Shown here: piece by piece, positions 21,054 through 31,319 of the stretch
How positions within the stretch are numbered: the stretch's first letter is position 1
Layout of the letters: the number at the start of each line of letters is the position of its first letter
Notes under the pieces: generated by a model
Databases searched by the model: none
Seen by the model: the letters and a program-made list of their open reading frames with translations, nothing else
What the model was told of the DNA's origin: nothing
Made by a program: the position numbers and the translations under genes
Assembly (NCBI GenBank): GCA_020796225.1
Contig: CM036775.1
Location: 3,256,393-3,320,392 of the forward strand
Reading direction: 5' to 3'
Source: Arion vulgaris
Taxonomy: Eukaryota > Mollusca > Gastropoda > Stylommatophora > Arionidae
DNA: 64,000 bases

Positions 21054-21078
21054 CAAAACGTGGAAATATCTTGTTGAG
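21054..21078 (-). CDS. MORC2: MORC2 exon 14 (25-nt microexon)
   Basis: Acceptor TATATTTGCAG, donor GTGAGT. Joined to exon 13 it reads GI-AQQDISTF-W, matching AIAQRGIIKFW of vertebrate MORC2. Phase 1 in (G+CT, Ala) and 2 out (TG, Trp) fit the flanking exons. Confidence 0.85.
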
Positions 21079-21119
21079 CTGCAAATATACAAAATTATTG
21101 GATGCAATTAACATAATCT

Positions 21120-22390
21120 TAGAGCATCTTTCTTCTTTTTCTCTTCTTCTTTGCAAGTAATATTTAATTTTTCTTGGCATTCATTCTTATCAACAAAATT
21201 AACCACTCGTTGTGACCTGTATGGCTTGTGCCGAGAAAGTGAGTACATTGTGAAGACTCGGTTCATATTCCCCTGCAGTATGTAGGACAGGAGAGAACTG
21301 CAGTAGCATGGTTGTAAGTGAATTTGTTTCTTAGGCACATGTCAGGTTTCAATTCTACAGTTCAACTCTTTGCCTTTTTACCCCGGGTTGAGGCATAGGC
21401 CCTCAACCAACTCATGCCAAGTCTTCCTATCTCTAGCTATCTCCTGCAGCTCCCTCCAGCTCTTCCTTATATTGTTGATCTCCGCCTCCAAATCTCATCT
21501 CCATGTATTTCTCGGCCTCCTTCTTTCGCTGTCACAGCGGTTCCAGGCAAGGACCCTTCTTGTTATATTCCTCCGGTTTCGCAAAGTGTGTCCTATCCAG
21601 CACCAGCGTCTTTTTTAACCTGTTCGTTCACTGGAATCAATTCTACAGTAGACGTGGAATATTTTTCCAACTGTAACGTCTCTTAGGTGGACCCAGCACC
21701 AATTGGGTACCAAGGAAAAGCACTGGGAAAGTAAAGGCGGCCGGTATGATGTTGACCACATTGCCCATCGATGGTGCACAGTTAATGACAAATATGGCTT
21801 AACTTGCGTCGAGAACATGAGTACACTGCAAAGACTCGACTCATATTCCCTTATGGTATGCAGGACAGAAGTGAACCTCATTAGCACAGTTGTATGTGAA
21901 TTCACTTCTTAGGCACATGGTTGAGGTTCAATACCACAGCGGGCATGGAATAATTTTCCAACCGAAATGGCTCTCTGGTCGACCCAGTCTCAATTGGGTA
22001 CCAGGTAAAGCACTGAGAAGTAAAGGCAGCCGTCATGATGTTGACCACATCAGCCATCTTGTGCCGACGGTCAATGAAAAATACGGACCAAACACTGTAT
22101 TACTCTATATACCTCATGGTATGAAAATAGGGTTCCTTATTAATTTGTCAACTATAGCATCAAAAAGAACTCGCTTCTCAAGGCTGGTGGTCCGGGTTCA
22201 CCTCCGCAGTGTGCGTGGAATTTTCCACGCGACGGCTTCAGGTCGACCCAGCCTCAACTGGGTACCAGACATGCTCTGGGAAAGAAAGGCGGCGCGTGAT
22301 GTGACCACATCACCCATCGTGTGCCGATGGTCAATGAAAATACAGGCCTAACACTGTATTGCCTATATACCACAAGGTATGAAAGGGTTC
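21120..22390 (+). repeat. tRNA-like repeat, several ~300-bp copies around a LINE scrap
   Basis: Copies near 21,130, 21,640, 21,960 and 22,250 share ATTGGGTACCA, CATGATGTTGACCACAT and B-box-like GGTTCACCTCC. Between them, 21,362-21,620 is a minus-strand LINE C-terminus (CR1/RTE-like, RLVLDRTHFAKP). Confidence 0.6.
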
Positions 22391-22565
22391 CTTTACTTTA
22401 CTATAGCATCAAAAAACAGACAACTTATCAACTATAGCATAAAAAAACAGACAACTTGTCAACTATAGCATCAAAAAACAGACAACTTGTCAACTATAGC
22501 ATTAAAAAACAGACAACTTGTCAACTATAGCATCAAAAAACAGACAACTTGTCATCTATAGCACC
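22390..22565. repeat. 31-bp tandem array
   Basis: About five copies of CTTGTCAACTATAGCATCAA plus AAAACAGACAA, ending where LINE-B starts. Confidence 0.85.
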
Positions 22566-23275
22566 AAAAGTTGGACTGCAGATAAACTATGAAAAAACAA
22601 ATATAATGAAGACACCTATGGCAAGTAATGCAGATATCACACTGGAATCTAAAATGATAAAAATAACAGAGCAGTTCACCTATTTAGGTAGCAATTTTGA
22701 TTGCACAGGAAATGTTAAAAAGAAATTATGATACGAATTAGCAAAGCAACATCAGCTTTTAAAAGTCTAAATAAAATATGGAACTGCAAGTCATATAGTA
22801 TTAAAACTAAATTACGAATTTTCAATTCAAATGTTGTATCAATCCTAACATATGCCAGCAGAGTTGGAAAATGACTAAAGATATAGAAAGCAAGTTGAAT
22901 GCATTTGAAAATAGATGTCTGCAAAAATAATGAATATAAAATGGAACGAATTCAGGAGAAGTGATGAAATCAGAGACATGTCTGGTCAACCACTAGTGAC
23001 AACTATTATAAGAAAGAGAAGATGGAGATATGTTGGACACACCTTCAGGAGAAATGATCAAAGAATATCAAAGCAGGCATTGAAGTGGGATGCAAAGGGT
23101 TCAAGAAAGAGAGGTCGACCCAAGGAGACCCTGAAACGAACTTTGCTGAGAGAGGCAGGAAATATTGGTCTCATTTCCCATGGAGGAGATTGAGCGAGTT
23201 GCCCAGGATAGAGTGGTATGGAGAAATTACTTGCAGGCCCTATGTAACGTATAACGATAAGAGAGATATTATTTA
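22565..23275 (+). mobile_element. LINE-B fragment
   Basis: PKVGLQINYEKTNIM, FTYLGSNFDCTGN, then MNIKWNEFRRSDEIRDMS and RRNDQRISKQALKWDAKGS: reverse-transcriptase palm end and C-terminal region. Tail TATAACGATAAGAGAG then ATT repeats. Confidence 0.85.
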
Positions 23276-23284
23276 TTATTATTA

Positions 23285-23770
23285 TTATTAGTCTTCTACA
23301 AAGAACATCAGGAAAGGAGGCGAAGAAGACCACGAAAAGATGGATAAATGGCACTGCAGAATTCTGTCAAAAAGCAAAAATAACAATCACCTAAGCCACT
23401 AGATAGCCCCATTATTAAGGCAGCAAAAATACCGACAGTTAAACAACAGATGATCAACAGCATTTTCATACCTACTTTTGTGTTACCAGAGCCAAACATG
23501 GACAATGAGCAAAACACAGTCGCAAAAAATAACTACATGTGAAATGCGGTGCTTACGTAAAAGTTACCAACAACACCGAGAGAAAACAGAGAATCACCAA
23601 CATCAAGGATTCCATGGAGAAAGTTGGCATGCAGGAACCTTTGCTTGGAATTAAAAAGTTGAAGAAACAGAAAAGAATCAGAAGTGGTTTGGACACTTAA
23701 TAAGAATGCATCCAAACTCCACAGTATTCTGAGTATTCTACAACGAACATCAGTCCTGGCCCCAAACAGG
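23285..23770 (+). mobile_element. LINE-A-related fragments
   Basis: TCTTCTACAAAGAACATCAG, AAGAAATAACTACATGTGAAAT and FGHLIRMHPNST-like residues in broken frames. Confidence 0.6.
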
Positions 23771-23857
23771 CAGGTCCTCATGTCACTGATAACAAAGCAA
23801 ACAAAAGATGAAGGATAAGAAGATTTCTATTAGCAACACAACAGCAACAATAGTTAC

Positions 23858-23992
23858 CAATGCCAACATCCTTCCAGTATTGTATCATATGCTCTCCCAT
23901 AGCTCTCAACAGATGGCGATACTCTTTGGCATCAGCAAAGTCTTGCTTGTTATGTGTGGGTTCCAGAACCAGGTACGGAACATCAACAATAC
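23858..23992 (-). CDS. MORC2: MORC2 exon 13
   Basis: Reads (G)[44 protein letters not shown], ending ATT-G before GTAACT; acceptor [39 protein letters not shown] is unchanged from vertebrate MORC2, which makes this one of the surest exons. 135 nt, phase 1 in and out, no frame break. Confidence 0.97.
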
Positions 23993-24029
23993 CTACAACA
24001 TTTCAGAATATACAACATTTCAGAATGTA

Positions 24030-24560
24030 CAACATTTAGATTTCTTATTCTTTTTCTTCTTCTTTGCGTTCAGTTTTGTATGCTTGTCTAAACCATGAGA
24101 TAGGATTGCCTCTGTTTCAGTTTCAGTTTGGAATATCTTCATTGCACTTCGGACATGTCCATAGGTGCTCCGATCTCCTTCGCAATATCTCCAACAGCAT
24201 CCAGCGACTGACCGTACCAGTTCTATTTTGATTGATGGAGCCTACTCACATGCCTGTTGTGCTGTTCTTTTCTTGCTACTCCAATATTCAAACCCAGCTT
24301 CCTCCAATCTAGTAGTTGACGTGGATTGGTTTAAATGAAAATCTTCATTGCGGCCATACTCTATGAGGGGTTGCCTCTATGAAGCAGAATGTCAGTTGGA
24401 GTTCATCGAGAGTTCGCCATAGCTGACATAGAACGAGCCACGGGAACCATCAGTATACATACTCTTCTATATTTGTAGGGAGACTGAGCACCTATGGGTC
24501 TGCCTGGAGTGCAATGATGTTAGTTTAGTAACCAATAATCAATCCCCATAGCTTGCTCTG
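24030..24560 (-). mobile_element. SINE tail and LINE-G fragment
   Basis: 24,045-24,075 is an S2-type tail (TTCTTCTTCTTTGCGTTC). 24,110-24,540 matches the LINE-G 3' half at 43,690 (CTCCGATCTCCTTCGCAATA, GACCGTACCAGTTC). Confidence 0.65.
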
Positions 24561-24639
24561 TAAGCTTCGTTCATGAGGCCATGTTTCATTTCGTTGGTGT
24601 ATGTATCTTCATCTTCTTTGTGTCGGTTTCATATGCTCA

Positions 24640-25650
24640 TCTCAACCATTCTTCTTCTTCTGCGATCAACTTTTGCTATGCAACTACTCCGGTATGTGTC
24701 ATAAACAGGGCGGTGCGCTTGAGGTCTTCACCAGTTCCCCATAGTTTGTCTTGTAGTGTTGTTTCTGTTGGCCAGATCTCCAATCTCTCACTACTCAGAC
24801 TAGGGCAGTCTTGCAGAATGTGCTCTGGGGACTGCTTTGGTGCTCCACAGGTGCAGGCTGCCGAGTCCCTGAGACCCATTCTGTGAAGGTGTGCTCTGAG
24901 ACTGCAGTGTCCCGTTCTAAGTCTGAAGACTGTGGTCTGTGCTTTTCTGTTTAGTATATTTATACTGTCGTGCTCTGGGTTGTATCCTCCATTTGTTTTT
25001 CTGCAGATCATTTTCCTGGATTGTTTCAGGAGAGTCTTTGCTTCTGTAAAACTTTGTGTTCGGTGGTGTTGTGTTAGGCTCCCCAGCCTTTGCGAGTTTG
25101 TCAGCCTTTTCGTTTCCTGGTATGCCACAGTGAGCTGGTATCCACTGTAAGACCAGTTCGGATTTTTTGACAACAAGCTGATATTTTGCCATATGTCCTG
25201 AATGAGCTTGTCTTGTCTGGCATCTAAACCATGAGATGGGTTGCCTCTATGAAGCTGCATGTCAATTGGAGTTCCTCGAAAGTTCCCCATAGTTTGCTCT
25301 GTAAGCTTTGTTATGATTTCATGTTTCGTTTCATTGGTGTATGTATGATGAACATGACTACAGGATGTGCTCTAAATCTGTGTTTCTGTCTGACATGCTC
25401 TCTGTGCAGTCTGAGCAGGCTTTATTCTATGCAGGTGATGGTTGAGCCTACAGTGACAAGTTCTTGGCGAAAGATTGTAGGTGCTGTTTTCTGTTTAGTC
25501 TGCTGATGGGAACTTATGGTGTTGCTGTGGGTTTGTTGCCTCCACAACTCTTTGTATTTTCACTTGATATGTATCGTGATTTCTGGTAACGACACTGGGT
25601 GTTTGTGTTGTATCAGTTTTGTTCCCTCAGATTTCTTATTAAAAGCCTGT
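24640..25650 (-). mobile_element. LINE-F, largest fragment (RNase H end)
   Basis: Minus: LVLQWIPAHCGIPGNEKADK is the RNase H end; AQTTVFRLRTGHCSLRAHLH then CTCGAPKQSPEHILQDCPSL is the C-terminal knuckle. 3' end GATCGCAGAAGAAGAA at 24,655. About 650 bp, one frame break near 25,000; a second degraded copy runs to 25,650. Confidence 0.85.
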
Positions 25651-25739
25651 CACCATGAACACTTCTTCTTCTTCTTCTTCTTCTTGTGATTGCTTTTTTG
25701 ATGATTATACCATCAGATGTGTCCTTATCTAATGTGTCT

Positions 25740-25875
25740 AAAGACAACGGATCGGCTGGCAGAAAAGCTACAGGTTCCCCAGATTTACGGTGTTTGTGGC
25801 ACCGAACAGAAGAGTTACGATGTCCATGACACGAGCAAGAGCTAAAAGCTAAAGTGCTTCTGGATCGTATAAAAC
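25740..25875 (+). repeat. S3 SINE, truncated
   Basis: GGCAGAAAAGCTACAGGTTC body and GTGCTTCTGGATCG end, no tRNA-like head. Confidence 0.7.
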
Positions 25876-25919
25876 AAAAATGAAGAAGATAAATAATTTT
25901 AAATCAAAGACAACGGACT

Positions 25920-26250
25920 GACTTAATTGGGCGGTTTACCCACATGGCTCGGTCCGTCTCCGCATAAATGGCACGCCACCTGCCAAGAGTACTGCACAAA
26001 GCACAAACTCTGTAGCTCCGCAACTTGTTCCCGAACACTCGTTAAACCACTCTTTGTGATTTGTATGTGATCTGAGCCTAAGAGCGATTAAACTGTGTGT
26101 CTGTTACGCACCTACAAGTAGGCTAGCACATCCGATTTCTGTGACACGTTTTATTTACTAGGATAGCTTCCCTAGGCTCCTACCTCAGTCATCTCTTACG
26201 ACATGCCTTGTAGGTTGCAGAGGTATTATTCTTTACTCCGCTATGGACGC
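25920..26250 (-). repeat. S4 fragment and S1 SINE
   Basis: 25,920-26,040 is the 3' half of S4; 26,040-26,250 is S1 in minus orientation with the core GACATGCCTTGTAGGTTGCA. Confidence 0.72.
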
Positions 26251-26259
26251 CACGGAAAA

Positions 26260-26465
26260 TTACATGGGATACCCTGTAGATCTTCCCAAAAGACTGCAAA
26301 CCAAACATAAAATAAAATAGACTAAAAATGTACAATATAATGAAAAGAATGACATGGGATACCCTGTAGCTCTACTTATCAAAATAGACTTAAAAATGTA
26401 CAATATAATGAAAAGAATGACATGGGATACCCTGTAGCTCTACTTTGAAAAGAATACAAATAAAC
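26260..26465. repeat. Tandem ~60-bp repeats
   Basis: Three copies of GACATGGGATACCCTGTAG... with AAAATGTACAATATAATGAA, spacing irregular. Confidence 0.75.
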
Positions 26466-26501
26466 ATAGAAGAAAATGAAAAGAACAACAAATTGTCTTA
26501 C

Positions 26502-26521
26502 CTACAACACCGCTACAGAAT
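26502..26521 (-). CDS. MORC2: MORC2 exon 12 (20-nt microexon, phase off)
   Basis: Between acceptor CTCATTTCAG and donor GTAAGA lie 20 nt whose best frame reads FCSGGVV, then G shared with exon 13. Vertebrate MORC2 has MACGGVVGVVDVPY at this point. The exit phase to exon 13 fits (G+GT), but the entry phase from exon 11 does not, implying about two missing bases or a different border. Confidence 0.65.
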
Positions 26522-26529
26522 CTGAAATG

Positions 26530-26920
26530 AGATGGAAAACAAAATAAGTTTGATTAAGAATATGGACAGAGAAGAGCCGCACATGACTATGAATTTAGGA
26601 GACATGAATATGAACAAAGACATCCTACAAGACCTGCATACCAAAGAGCATTGGCTCATAAATAACATCATGTCCCGGAAGATGACATATTTTGACAACA
26701 TTAAACGCCACAATGGTCTGGAGAGAAAGGTAATGGAAGGCATGGTTCCTGGAAAACAGAGGGAGGCCAAGCTGAAGGTGGCGAGGACATCAAAGAAACC
26801 TGAACATGATGTTGGAAGAGGCAGAAAAACTTGCAAGAGACAGAGAGCTTTTCAGGCGGCTGTGATGAATGCGCGCTCCACAAAGGACATGCTACTATTT
26901 GCATGCTACATGCTATAAAG
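26530..26920 (+). mobile_element. LINE-C-related fragment
   Basis: HWLINNIMSRKMTYFDNIKR then HNGLERKVMEGMVPG: LINE-C second subfamily (also at 48,504 and 61,760). Confidence 0.75.
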
Positions 26921-26979
26921 AACGTGGAACCTACATAAGTATACAGATCAGATCAAGTACAATCTTCACATCAAAGGTT

Positions 26980-27360
26980 GGCTGTCATTGATCTTCAAGT
27001 TTGCATGTTTCTAACCTCCAGAGACTTATGTGGATCTTCTGTCCTGGTCATGCGGGTGTTTGCGGCAATGCTAGAGCGGGCATGTTTGCATCAAAAGCGT
27101 CAATTTTTGGGGAGTATAAGATGGATAAGGGGTATGTTCCTTGGTCTCTTGGCGACCTACTGTTGGATTAGGACACTAAAATTGATGTTGAATTAATCCA
27201 GTGATTTAGGGAGTTTGGAATTACATGCTGTAGAAGTAGAACTGGATGCTTGAGGGGCATAGAAAGAATTTAGGTTTAACCAGCAAGTCACAGGAACCAT
27301 CAGTAAGCACACCCTTTGACATCTGTTGGGGAAGACTGAGCACCTACAGGTCTAAAAAGG
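26980..27360 (+). mobile_element. LINE-G fragment
   Basis: FCPGHAGVCGNARAG-like reading, then MFLGLLATYCWIRTLKLMLN. RNase H end and tail, plus orientation, about as at 1,935. Confidence 0.65.
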
Positions 27361-27411
27361 TTTAAAGACAAAGGATTGATGTCATTGCACTGGGTTTTAT
27401 CCCAAATGACT

Positions 27412-27632
27412 GCCTGTCTGCCCAGGTGTTCGTAGCGCGTTGGACTACGGGTGACTATCCCTCTGTGTGTGCAGGTTCAATTCCGCAGATGGCAGAAAAA
27501 GCCCACAGTTTCCCCCAGATTTATGGTGTTCGTGGCACCGAACCAAAGGGTTACGATGTCCGTGGCACCGAGCCGAAGAGCTGAATAGCTCAAGTGCTTC
27601 TGGATCTCAAAAAATTTTATATATTTTAATAA
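27412..27632 (+). repeat. S3 SINE in an S4 tail, 13-bp TSD
   Basis: S3 with tRNA-like head and GGTTCAATTCC. ATCCCAAATGACT lies on both sides (27,399-27,411 and 27,633-27,645), inside the 3' end of an S4 copy. Confidence 0.9.
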
Positions 27633-27654
27633 ATCCCAAATGACTCAGCCCCTT

Positions 27655-28475
27655 CCCTCTTTTCTTTTGTCCTTCTCTGCTTTCTTCCCGTTAGGCATAG
27701 CAGGTTTAACTGATGATCGGTTTCTGAGATAGTACACGCTCTGTCACTTGATATGCTGTGTCTTTCTCTGCTTTCTTCCGTTAGGCTAGCAGGTTTAACT
27801 GTTGATCGGTTTGCTGAGATAGTACACGCTCTGTCACTTGATATGCTGTGTCCTTCTCTGCTTTCTTCCCGTTAGGCGTAGCAGGTTTAACTGATGATCG
27901 GTTTCTGAGATAGTACACGCTCTGTCACTTGATATGCTGTGTCCTTCTCTGCTTTCTGCCGTTAGGCGTAGCAGGTTTAACTGATGATCGGTTTCTGAGA
28001 TAGTACACGCTCTGTCACTTGATATGCTGTGTCCTTCTCTGCTTTCTTCCCGTTAGGCATAGCAGGTTTAACTGATGATCGGTTTCTGAGATAGTACACG
28101 CTCTGTCACTTTATATGCCGTGTCCTTCTCTGCTTTCTTCCCGTTAGGCATAGCAGGTTTAACTGATGATCGGTTTCTGAGATAGTACACGCTCTGTCAC
28201 TTGATATGCTGTGTCCTTCTCTGCTTTCTTCCTGTTAGGCATAGCAGGTTTAACTGATGATCGGTTTCTGAGATAGTACACGCTCTGTCACTTGATATGC
28301 TGTGTCCTTCTCTGCTTTTTTCCGTTAGGCGTAGCAGGTTTAACTGATGATCGGTTTCCGAGATAGTACACGCTCTGTCACTTGATATGCTGTGTCCTTC
28401 TCTGCTTTTTTCCTGTTAGGCGTAGAAGGTTTAATTGATGATTGGTTTCCGAGATAGTGAACGCTCTGTCACTTG
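27655..28475 (-). repeat. LINE-A tail array, ~95-bp unit
   Basis: Nine units (TGTCCTTCTCTGCTTTCTTC ... CGCTCTGTCACTTGATATGC), minus orientation, leading directly into the LINE-A coding end at 28,480. Confidence 0.92.
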
Positions 28476-28479
28476 ATAT

Positions 28480-28850
28480 GGTATTATGGAGTTTTAAGAT
28501 GTCTGCAACTCCATCTTTTTCTTGGTCTGCCCCTTCCTCTTGATGATTCTTGCAACTGGTGTATTCGGGTTCATTCTCCCCAAGTGGGCAAATCATTTGA
28601 GTCTCTGTTTTTCAATGAATCTAATAGCAGGTGTTGTTCCGATTGTTCTTCTAATTTCCTCATTTCTTATATGGTCTCTTCTTGTTTTCCTTACCGCTTT
28701 CATCAAGCATCTCATTTCACAGCTGGTAATTTTCATTTATTGTTCTTTTATCAGTGTCCATGTTTGGTACTGGTAGCACAGTGTTGGTATGAAGATTGCA
28801 TTTATAATCTGTCTTTTAGCCTCTACTGGAATTGCTGAGTGTTTCTTCTT
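28480..28850 (-). mobile_element. LINE-A fragment
   Basis: Minus strand encodes the ITSCEMRCLMKAVRKTRRDH and GTTPAIRFIEKQRLK segments and the same C-terminus as 20,700, then the tail array. Confidence 0.78.
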
Positions 28851-29010
28851 CTTCTTCTGCATTAGCCCGCTATAAATCCAGGCGTGGCCAAGGTGCCCGG
28901 TGTGGTGCATCTGACTGATTTTTGCATGCAAGCCTGTTTGCCGTTTTTTTGGGTTTTTCTCGCCATACAGGCAGGTCTTCTCCGACTTCAGAGGTGCTGG
29001 GTGTTTCAAA
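28851..29010 (-). repeat. S6-related fragment
   Basis: Shares CTCGCCATACAGGCAG and TCTCCGACTTCAGAGGT with S6; begins at a TTCTTCTTCTTCTGC run. Confidence 0.6.
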
Positions 29011-29039
29011 ATTGAGGACAGACAATAAAAATCCTCAAA

Positions 29040-29865
29040 ATGTAATACATACACAAACAGAAACATGTGAAAACAAAGTACTATAGGTTTACAAAATACA
29101 AAAACAATACACAGCAACATTTTGCATGGCCATTGGCCATTTGAGTTGTTCGTATGTGTCGATTCCTCCCGCCAATAATGGCTGACACATTCCGTTTCTG
29201 AGGACATCTTTTTTTGAGGTTGTTCTCTAGACAGTTGCAGTCCCCTGCTGACGAGATCTGTCTTCCCGGGTTTGTCTGGAGTCGTCCTACTCTAGATGAC
29301 TTCAGCCTTCTGTTGCCGGCTCACCAACCCAAGCTTTTATGCAGGGTGTGCTTCCTGGACACTGTAGTTTAATCCCTTATGCTTAAGGGAAAGTGTCATA
29401 GAAGTAGAAGACAAGACAAGAAAAGGATGTCCTCCTCAAGAGAGAGAGAGGACAAGTGCTATTGTCCCATAGCTGGGGGATGGGTTGGTTGCAGCCAGAG
29501 CATTTACCACTCGCCGGTGGGTTCTGCACTGTCACCTTATGAGGCCCCATCCTGCTCCCCGCCTTTTGGTCTGGCCTTTCACCTTCAGTCTGTTCGGCTT
29601 GGTTAGACCTGCCAGGAGTTAGACTCCCGCCGACATAGCCTGAAGGATCCTAAAGGCACACAAACCCTCCAACCACGATAAGGTAGGCTAATATGGAGGG
29701 AGCAACATTTTGACCAAAAGGCCTTTATCAAGCAACAGAAACAATAGGAGTGACAAATTTCACAGCACACTACATTTAGACTACGACAGAAACATTGTAA
29801 TGGCAATAAAACATGTTTTGCCATTGCTACATAGTTTTACTGCAATCTTCCCCTATATCGACAAA
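29040..29865 (+). repeat. Element Z, split by element X
   Basis: 29,040-29,124 and 29,701-29,865 are parts of one Z copy; the right end also carries an inverted terminal part (TGCTACATAGTTTTACTGCA). Confidence 0.7.
29125..29700 (+). mobile_element. Element X, 12-bp TSD
   Basis: 576 bp flanked by perfect AGCAACATTTTG (29,113-29,124 and 29,701-29,712). No tRNA-like head or ORF; features a TTATGCTTAAGGGAAAGTGT segment and CTCCAACCACGATAAGGTA end. Family unknown. Confidence 0.85.
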
Positions 29866-29879
29866 TAGACAGTACTTAC

Positions 29880-30017
29880 ACCCTCCTCAGTCTGCGGTCC
29901 TACTTTCTCGTACATCTTGATGAGCCGACTACAGTTATAAACAAATACACCGTCATGGCTCCGGTTCTCAAGGTTCAGACCAAATATTAAGTTCAGCGTC
30001 TTGGGTCCTTCAGAGAT
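29880..30017 (-). CDS. MORC2: MORC2 exon 11, one-base frame break
   Basis: Acceptor TTTGTGTCTTTGCAG, donor GTAAGT. Reads (K)SL-K then [19 protein letters not shown] and [37 protein letters not shown] is almost identical to vertebrate MORC2. Phase from exon 10 needs one more base near the start (GGACCCAAG, about 30,005), most simply a CCCC run read as CCC, giving KSLKDPKTLN. The exon sits in the 0.7-kb loop between two inverted copies of element X. Confidence 0.93.
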
Positions 30018-30124
30018 CTGCAAAGACACAAAAGAATTAACATCTTTCTTGGGGGTCGATAGCGGAGTTGAAAACATGCAGGCTAATGACCATTTTGTTT
30101 ACTGCAGCCCCTCCACATTAGCCT

Positions 30125-30385
30125 GTACCTTGCGCCTGTGTGGTGCTGGGGCCCGCAAGGAAGCAAAGAATAGTAACACTGCGACCTACAAGACATGTCG
30201 TAAGAGCGACTGATGTAGGACCTAGGAACCTACCTAGTAAATAAAAAAGCATTGAAGAAATCGGTTGTGCTGGCCTACTTGTATGCACATAACTGACACA
30301 ATATACAATCACTCTTAGGCTCAGATTACATACAAATCACACAGTGGTTAACAAGTGGAGCATTCAAAGAAGAAGAAGAATACCT
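30125..30385 (+). repeat. S1 SINE
   Basis: GCCTGTGTGGTGCTGGGGCC head, core, tail ATTCAAAGAAGAAGAAGAA. Confidence 0.85.
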
Positions 30386-30386
30386 T

Positions 30387-30935
30387 ATCGTGGTTGGAGG
30401 GTTTGTGTGCCTTTAGGATCCTTCAGGCTATATCAGTGGGTGTCTAACTCTTGGCAGGTCTAACCTAGCCGAACAGACTGAAGGTGAAAGACCTGACCAA
30501 GAGCGGGAGCAGGATGGGGCCTCAAAGGGTGACAGCGCAGAACCAGCGGCGACTGGTAAATGGTGCAAAACAGGATGTGGTATGGGACAAATATCAGTCA
30601 TCCTCTCTCTCCCATGAGGAGGACATCCTTTTTCTTGTATGGTCTTGTACTCTATGACACTTTCCTCCAAGTATATGGGATTGAACTATAATGTCCTGTG
30701 AGCATACCCTACATAAAAGCCTAGGTTGGTGAGCCCAGCAACAGAAGGCTAAAGTCACCTAAAGTAGGACGACTCAAAACAAACCCGGGAAGACAGATCT
30801 CATCAGCAGGGGACTGCAACTGTCTAGAGAACAAACTCCAAAAAAATTTCATCAGAAACGGAATGTGTCAGAGCCATTATTGGTGGAGAGAAATCAACAT
30901 ATATGAATGACTCAATGGTCATGTGCAAATAAGAT
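30387..30935 (-). mobile_element. Element X, inverted copy
   Basis: Begins CCTTATCGTGGTTGGAGG and ends near CCATTATTGGTGGAGAG; reverse complement of 29,125-29,700 with roughly 80-85% identity by eye. Joined to the S1 tail at 30,385. Confidence 0.82.
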
Positions 30936-30962
30936 TTCCTGCAGCCTTTTTAGACCTTAGGA

Positions 30963-31269
30963 CAGCGGTTCTCAAAGGGTGTGCCCAGGTGCACTATGTG
31001 CCCGGTGAGATTCCTAGGTGCGCCCTAAGAAATCCCAGATCATGGGTCAGCAATGTGGTGTCAGCGGTACCAGGGTAAAAATCGCCAAGGCATATCAGGC
31101 TATGCTTCTCATCGGCAGAAATTAAATGATGAATGAAAGTATGTAGCATTTTCCAGTTATTTCTTTGCTTTTTGCTTATCTTATTTATTCAGTTTTTGTG
31201 TATTGTGCGTCGACGATTTTGTGTAGGACTTCAAGTGTGCCCCGACTTCAAAACATTTGAGAACCACTG
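30963..31269. mobile_element. hAT-type MITE
   Basis: Terminal inverted repeats CAGCGGTTCTCAAA and TTTGAGAACCACTG; 8-bp flanks CCTTAGGA / CCTTTGGA (7 of 8). 307 bp, no transposase. These termini are typical of hAT non-autonomous elements. Confidence 0.82.
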
Positions 31270-31319
31270 CCTTTGGATATGAAGTTGTATCACTTCATAT
31301 TTCTAGTCATATTTCTATG

